NCBI GenBank assembly: GCA_047606825.1
Contig: JASGDY010000008.1
Coordinates: 1 to 10,356, forward strand
DNA length: 10,356 nt
Direction: 5' to 3'
Source: Rhizosphaericola sp047606825
GTDB taxonomy: Bacteria; Bacteroidota; Bacteroidia; Chitinophagales; Chitinophagaceae
The position numbers and the translations under genes were made by a program. The notes under the pieces are model-generated. The model searched no databases, was not told where the DNA came from, and saw only the letters and a program-made list of their open reading frames with translations. Positions 7,162 to 10,356 of the stretch are shown piece after piece (within the stretch, counting starts at the first letter, position 1; each line of letters opens with the position of its first letter).

Positions 7162-7195
7162 ATTACCTTGACATTAAAACATTTTGAAGAAAAAC

Positions 7196-7203
7196 CAAAC
7201 CTA
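7196..7203 (-). promoter_or_regulatory. -7 promoter box of the C1 peptidase gene
   Basis: Read on the minus strand the box is TAGGTTTG, an exact TAnnTTTG match, ending 34 bases before the ATG. The expected -33 position is A-rich and does not match TTTG, so the promoter may be weak or need an activator. Confidence 0.5.
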
Positions 7204-7260
7204 CATTAATTTTTTGATTCTTCTTTTGTAGAAATTGTGAACGGATTTTAAACGGCGGCT

Positions 7261-7289
7261 ATACTTCACGTCGGATAAAAATGGGCAAT
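7261..7289 (+). repeat. 28-bp direct repeat, copy B
   Basis: This is the second copy of the ATACTTC-CGT-GGATAAAA repeat found at 5862-5889, in the same orientation. A degenerate third copy, inverted, ends the neighbouring segment at about 7355-7382 and shares GGATAAAAA. Confidence 0.45.
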
Positions 7290-7382
7290 GCCATGAACAC
7301 GCACATAGATAGTGAGCTTGCACGTCACTTAGCTTCCCTGAGCTTACTTTTTCCATGCACGTTTTTATCCCGCGTACAATAT
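7261..7382. repeat. Possible MITE-like segment with imperfect terminal inverted repeats
   Basis: The two ends share GGATAAAAA (7273-7281) and its complement TTTTTATCC (7362-7370), with weaker similarity for about ten bases on each side. The 122-bp length and lack of coding fit a miniature element or regulatory palindrome. Only the 9-bp core is exact, so this is tentative. Confidence 0.3.
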
Positions 7383-7544
7383 AAGCATTGCTGTTGGAGA
7401 TGCACTGTGCTGACACCTCCAACGCTTGATAAGGCGGACTTAAAATCCGATTTATCTACCCTTCCGGAAATGCCCTGCGGAACATTCGGCATAGCAGGTT
7501 CTTTATATTTATGAACAGTTGGCCGCTCTTTGTCTTTTACTTTT

Positions 7545-7552
7545 TACTTTTG
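7545..7552 (+). promoter_or_regulatory. Candidate -7 box of the DPP IV-like gene
   Basis: TACTTTTG exactly matches TAnnTTTG and ends 17 bases before ATG 7570. There is no TTTG at the proper distance; the nearest, GTTG at 7518-7521, is 23 bases away. The box lies in a T/C-rich low-complexity stretch, so a chance match is possible. Confidence 0.3.
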
Positions 7553-7569
7553 ACTTAATATTTCAACCA

Positions 7570-9633
7570 ATGAAAGGAAAATCCATCACACTCGAAGATA
7601 TTTTTGTCCATAAAAAATTTGAAACGGCAACGTTCCGACCTTTCCGAAAAGAACTGTCGGAATCCATTCAAAAAAACATCGAACAGGCGATTGGAAAATC
7701 CATCGATACCGACGACTATCATTGGAACAACGACAAATCCATGCTCCTCGTCCAAACAGACAAGGAAAACATCTACCGCCACTCCACCAAGGAACACCGA
7801 TGGCTGTACAACCCACAAACACAGGAAGCGCATGCCATCCACAACGAAAAAATAAGCCACGCCACCTTTTCCCCGAACGGGAAAATGGTCGCTTACGTCC
7901 ACGCCAACAATCTTTTCCTTTATGACATAGTGGGAAAAAACACGGTTCAAATCACCCGCGACGGACAGAGGAACTACATCGTCAACGGCAACTGCGACTG
8001 GGTGTACGAGGAGGAATTTGCCTTTTCCAAAGCTTACGAATGGAGCCCTAACAGTGCAATGATTGCCTATTATCGGTTTGACGAGTCGCGCGTCAGGGAA
8101 TATGCGTTTCCGATATATGATTCATTGTATGACACGCCATACAGCTACAAATATCCCAAGGCGGGTGAGGAAAATGCGGAAGTGGAAATCCGCTGTTTCC
8201 ATATTGGACAAGGGTTGACGACGCATTGCCCTACGAGTTCCAACGGTGGTTATATCCCAAAAATCGCATGGACACCGGAAAACAAACTGAACATTTTCCA
8301 CCTCAACCGCCACCAAGACACGCTCAACATCTGGCAACACGAACCGACTTCCGGCAACGGCACACTTGTCTATACCGAAACCGACAAACGCTATATCGAC
8401 CTGACGGACGACTGGTATTTCTTGGCGAATGGGCAGTTTGTCTACACCAGCGAAAAAAACGGTTTCCGAAATGTGTATCTGCAAATGCCGGACGGCAATC
8501 CGGTCGCACTTACGTACAACGATTACGACCTCGACCATATCGTTGCAGTGGACACGGCACGGGAATGCGTCTATTTTGTCGCGGCATTTCCCACGCCGAT
8601 GGAGCGGCATCTCTTTGCGGTGGATTTCAGGAGCAACCAACACCGACTTTCCGAAAAAGACGGCTGGAACAACGCACACATCGACCTCGACACCCAAACC
8701 GCCATCATCGAAAACTCCAATATACGCACACCGGAGACCATCGACCAATACCAGATCCAGTGGGACGCAACACGCAACCAACCCACGCTCCAATATGAAA
8801 AAACACTGTTGGACAACGCCCCGCTCCGTGCAACACTTGCCCAATATGCACCTGCGCAACCTGCATTTTTGCAGATTCCCGTTTCGGAAACCACGCGGCT
8901 GAACGCATGGATGCTGTTACCTACCGACTTTGACGAGCAAAAGCAATATCCTGTCTTGTTTTGCAACTATGGCGGTCCCGGATCGCAGACTGTCGTGAAC
9001 CGATACGGTGCTGTTGCTCCTTGGCACCACTATCTTTCGCAAAACGGATTTATCGTCCTGTCTGTTGACAACACCGGCACTGGATTCCGTGGCGAGGATT
9101 TCAAAAAGAAAACCTATCTCCAACTTGGCAAACTCGAAATAGAAGACCAGATAAACGCTGCTCGTTTCATAGCACAACTGCCTTATGTGGATGCCAGCAA
9201 AATCGGGCATTGGGGTTGGAGTTTTGGCGGATTTATGAGTAGCCTGGCGATAACCAAAGGTTCGGATGTGTTCAGCTACGCCGTCGCCATCGCGCCCGTC
9301 ACGTCCTGGAAATATTATGACACGATCTATACCGAACGTTACATGCGCGCACCCTCGGAAAACCCGGATGGCTATGAACACAATTCGCCGATGACCTTTA
9401 CCGACAACCTAAAAGGCAAGCTACTCCTGATCCACGGTTCGGCGGACGACAATGTGCACATCCAGCATTCCATGCAGTGGATCAAGCTGCTGGTTGCCAA
9501 AAACATCCCTTTCGAGATGGCGGTCTATCCCGACAAAAACCACCGCATCAGCGGCGGCAACACCTCACTCCACCTTTTCCAAAAAACGGTCCAATGGCTA
9601 TATTCCATCGTAGCCAACAACACAACAAATTGA
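7570..9633 (+). CDS. Dipeptidyl peptidase IV-like S9 serine peptidase
   Basis: From ATG 7570 this is a 687-residue prolyl-oligopeptidase-family enzyme expected to remove X-Pro or X-Ala dipeptides from peptide N-termini. The N-terminal beta-propeller (about 40-430) carries DWVYEEEF (143-150), the glutamate motif that grips the substrate amino group in DPP IV. The alpha/beta-hydrolase domain follows (about 435-687). Tyr467 in NYGGPGSQ fits the oxyanion tyrosine. Ser551 is in GWSFGG, Asp626 in HGSADDNVH, and His658 in DKNHRISGG, so the triad is intact. Unlike most Bacteroidota homologues I know, no signal peptide follows ATG 7570: the protein begins MKGKSITLEDIF, which looks like a mature N-terminus. 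A TTG at 7519 would add a hydrophobic MAALCLLLFTFDLIFQP, but with no positive charge or clear cleavage site. The location is therefore uncertain. It is divergent from the C1 peptidase. Confidence 0.93.
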   Translation: MKGKSITLEDIFVHKKFETATFRPFRKELSESIQKNIEQAIGKSIDTDDYHWNNDKSMLLVQTDKENIYRHSTKEHRWLYNPQTQEAHAIHNEKISHATFSPNGKMVAYVHANNLFLYDIVGKNTVQITRDGQRNYIVNGNCDWVYEEEFAFSKAYEWSPNSAMIAYYRFDESRVREYAFPIYDSLYDTPYSYKYPKAGEENAEVEIRCFHIGQGLTTHCPTSSNGGYIPKIAWTPENKLNIFHLNRHQDTLNIWQHEPTSGNGTLVYTETDKRYIDLTDDWYFLANGQFVYTSEKNGFRNVYLQMPDGNPVALTYNDYDLDHIVAVDTARECVYFVAAFPTPMERHLFAVDFRSNQHRLSEKDGWNNAHIDLDTQTAIIENSNIRTPETIDQYQIQWDATRNQPTLQYEKTLLDNAPLRATLAQYAPAQPAFLQIPVSETTRLNAWMLLPTDFDEQKQYPVLFCNYGGPGSQTVVNRYGAVAPWHHYLSQNGFIVLSVDNTGTGFRGEDFKKKTYLQLGKLEIEDQINAARFIAQLPYVDASKIGHWGWSFGGFMSSLAITKGSDVFSYAVAIAPVTSWKYYDTIYTERYMRAPSENPDGYEHNSPMTFTDNLKGKLLLIHGSADDNVHIQHSMQWIKLLVAKNIPFEMAVYPDKNHRISGGNTSLHLFQKTVQWLYSIVANNTTN

Positions 9634-9721
9634 TTTTCAAATGTAAATGCGACAATTAAAAACGCTCCCAAAAACGCCCTTAAAAATTATTCATAAAAAA
9701 TTAATAAAAAACTACCGTTTG

Positions 9722-9753
9722 TTTGTTTTTTTCAAATCACCGCCCTATTTTTA
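9722..9753 (+). promoter_or_regulatory. Bacteroidota-type promoter of the small ORF unit
   Basis: TTTG (9722-9725) is a perfect -33 box. Exactly 20 bases later comes TATTTTTA (9746-9753), matching TAnnTTTG except the final base. The predicted start of transcription is about 9758-9761, roughly 20 bases before ATG 9781. This is the best-spaced promoter in the window and shows that the small ORF is expressed independently of the DPP IV-like gene. Confidence 0.6.
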
Positions 9754-9780
9754 CGCTTTCAAGTACAGTTTTAATTTATA

Positions 9781-9918
9781 ATGAAAATGGAAGAAAACGT
9801 TCAACAAATGGAAAAAGGCAAATCGCTGAACGCTTTACAGAACAGGTTATTTCTCACAACAATGGGTTTGCTGATTCTGTCGCTAGTTTGTCTTTTAGCT
9901 TGCAAATATCACTTCTGA
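9781..9918 (+). CDS. Small one-helix membrane protein with a C-terminal lipobox-like end
   Basis: This 45-residue ORF starts MKMEENVQQMEKGKSLNALQ. The first 22 residues are charged and polar. Residues 23-40 are a single hydrophobic helix (LFLTTMGLLILSLVCLLA), and the protein ends CKYHF. The segment LLAC (38-41) after the helix fits a lipobox, which would leave a five-residue lipidated peptide and make almost the whole ORF a signal peptide. Equally it may be a simple C-tail-anchored membrane protein. Support for a real gene comes from its own well-spaced promoter (9722-9753) and a strong terminator 45 bases past the stop. I do not recognise a family, and the transcript could instead be a small RNA. 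Confidence 0.5.
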   Translation: MKMEENVQQMEKGKSLNALQNRLFLTTMGLLILSLVCLLACKYHF

Positions 9919-9962
9919 CAAATTACACACCACGCAACAGGAATTGATGATTGCTACAGATT

Positions 9963-9999
9963 AAAAAAGATGGAAGGGTTGCTCCTTCCATCTTTTTTT
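9963..9999 (+). terminator. Strong intrinsic terminator after the small ORF
   Basis: AAAAAAGATGGAAGG (9963-9977) pairs with CCTTCCATCTTTTTT (9984-9998) around the loop GTTGCT, giving a 15-bp stem whose base is an A/T run that supplies a 7-base T-tract (9993-9999). The A-run upstream would make it work on the minus strand as well. Confidence 0.9.
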
Positions 10000-10034
10000 G
10001 CTTTTACCCCAGCGTTTAGAACTGGTACGAAGTA

Positions 10035-10188
10035 TTTATACGATAATGAAATTCAATATAGACCAATAGTTTTTATTACTCCGCTCTTCAGGATTTGTAA
10101 TCGTGAGGCCGTATCGGCGGATTTGCAGTCCGCAAATAGCAGTGCATTGCAAATGCACGGATAAGCGTTCGGGATTGCAAATCCCGAA
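10035..10188 (-). repeat. Four-hairpin palindromic repeat array, right copy (inverted)
   Basis: This is the inverted counterpart of 113-265, about 94% identical. In plus-strand order: H4' (10087-10107, one G-G mismatch and an end wobble), GCCG-TAT-CGGC (10108-10118), H3' (10117-10133, one T-G pair), H2' (10142-10158, a perfect 7-bp stem), and H1' (10168-10188, a perfect 9-bp stem TTCGGGATT/AATCCCGAA). Centre spacing is again 28, 25 and 28 bases. Beyond H1' the sequence shares nothing with the region left of 113, which sets that side's boundary. No transposase adjoins this copy. Confidence 0.85.
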
Positions 10189-10250
10189 CAGCACAAATGG
10201 ATTTTTAGTCTAAAATATTAATCAAAATCGGGTTAATGGACAAAAATGTG

Positions 10251-10301
10251 CCTTTCATTCGCTGAAAGCCTCGCTGGTATTACCTTTCGGCGAATGAAAG
10301 G
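10251..10301. repeat. 18-bp inverted repeat near the right edge
   Basis: CCTTTCATTCGCTGAAAG (10251-10268) pairs with CTTTCGGCGAATGAAAGG (10284-10301), with one T-G position and a 15-base loop. There is no T-tract on either strand immediately after the stem; on the minus strand TTTTT appears about five bases past it, so it might end a minus-strand gene lying to the right of the window. It is unrelated in sequence to the four-hairpin arrays. Confidence 0.75.
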
Positions 10302-10356
10302 TTATGAATAAAAAAACTGCTTTTACTGTGGGAGCAAAATAGTTTCCAAAAAAGGC

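Larger units (their letters stand above)
7162..7569. other. Divergent intergenic region between the two peptidase genes
   Basis: This 408-base gap contains the C1 peptidase promoter box (7196-7203), a 122-bp inverted-repeat-ended segment (7261-7382), a hairpin TTGGAG/CTCCAA (7394-7399 with 7417-7422), and a palindrome-like CGGACTTAAAATCCG near 7434-7448 that loosely resembles H3 of the flanking hairpin arrays. A pyrimidine-rich stretch follows (about 7528-7554) with a -7-like box. Short ORFs on both strands overlap these repeats and show no protein-like features, so I call no gene. Confidence 0.55.
9919..10356. other. Gene-free right end of the window
   Basis: After the small ORF this stretch holds its terminator (9963-9999), the right copy of the four-hairpin array (10035-10188) and an 18-bp hairpin (10251-10301). 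Short open frames on the plus strand overlap the repeats and are not protein-like. The last 55 bases are A/T-rich and show nothing I can identify. Confidence 0.6.

Noticed and set aside
7201..7514. Short ORFs of 73 and 77 codons on opposite strands in the gap between the peptidase genes.
   Set aside because: They overlap each other and the inverted-repeat segment, have no promoter-start pairing, and their translations look random.
8122..8859. A 245-codon minus-strand frame within the DPP IV-like gene, and similar frames opposite glyS (4807-5367).
   Set aside because: Both are antisense to genes with intact catalytic motifs and show no recognisable protein features.
9723..9947. A 74-codon frame overlapping the 45-codon small ORF.
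   Set aside because: It begins within the predicted promoter, is frame-shifted relative to the better-supported ORF, and has no membrane segment or other protein-like feature.
1..10356. tRNA, rRNA, toxin-antitoxin or phage-defence genes.
   Set aside because: I looked for cloverleaf stems with a T-loop, conserved rRNA strings and defence domains on both strands and saw none; structure-based searches could not be run.

Overview
The window reads as chromosomal DNA of a member of the Bacteroidota, probably the order Bacteroidales. Three things point there. Upstream of the genes there are repeated matches to the Bacteroides-type -7 box TAnnTTTG, two of them with a near-consensus -33 box 19-20 bases away, and no clear Shine-Dalgarno sequences. 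The MetRS carries a C-terminal tRNA-binding domain and the GlyRS is the single-chain form, both usual in this phylum. The gaps between genes are rich in palindromic repeats. The taxonomic call is inference.

Layout, left to right. Positions 2-109 are the 3' end of an IS110-type transposase entering from outside the window. It is followed within four bases by a 153-bp array of four hairpins (113-265), then by a nested inverted repeat with a perfect 31-bp stem (373-441). Next come metG (minus, 514-2643) and, divergently, a WecA/MraY-family sugar-phosphate transferase (plus, 2903-4105). A C/G-rich 91-bp inverted repeat (4197-4287) separates this from glyS (plus, 4411-5856). glyS faces a secreted C1B papain-like peptidase (minus, 5974-7161), with a perfect 15-bp hairpin between them. 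Divergent from the peptidase, across a 408-bp repeat-bearing gap, is a dipeptidyl peptidase IV-like S9 enzyme (plus, 7570-9633). Last is a small self-contained unit: a promoter, a 45-codon ORF for a one-helix protein ending in a lipobox-like motif, and a strong intrinsic terminator (9722-9999). The right edge carries a second copy of the hairpin array (10035-10188), inverted relative to the left one, and one further hairpin.

The five full-length genes are ordinary housekeeping or nutritional genes and do not form one operon: each has its own upstream gap and four have a recognisable -7 box. metG and glyS charge tRNAs. The transferase starts a lipid-linked glycan on the cytoplasmic face of the inner membrane. 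The C1 peptidase and the DPP IV-like enzyme probably break down peptides, which suggests a peptide-using lifestyle.

The unusual content lies between the genes. It is the paired four-hairpin arrays, which are about 94% identical, face each other, bracket about 9.8 kb, and differ partly at positions that keep pairing. It also includes the nested inverted repeat, the IS110 end abutting one array, and the small lipobox-ended ORF. I see no tRNA, rRNA, CRISPR array or known defence system.
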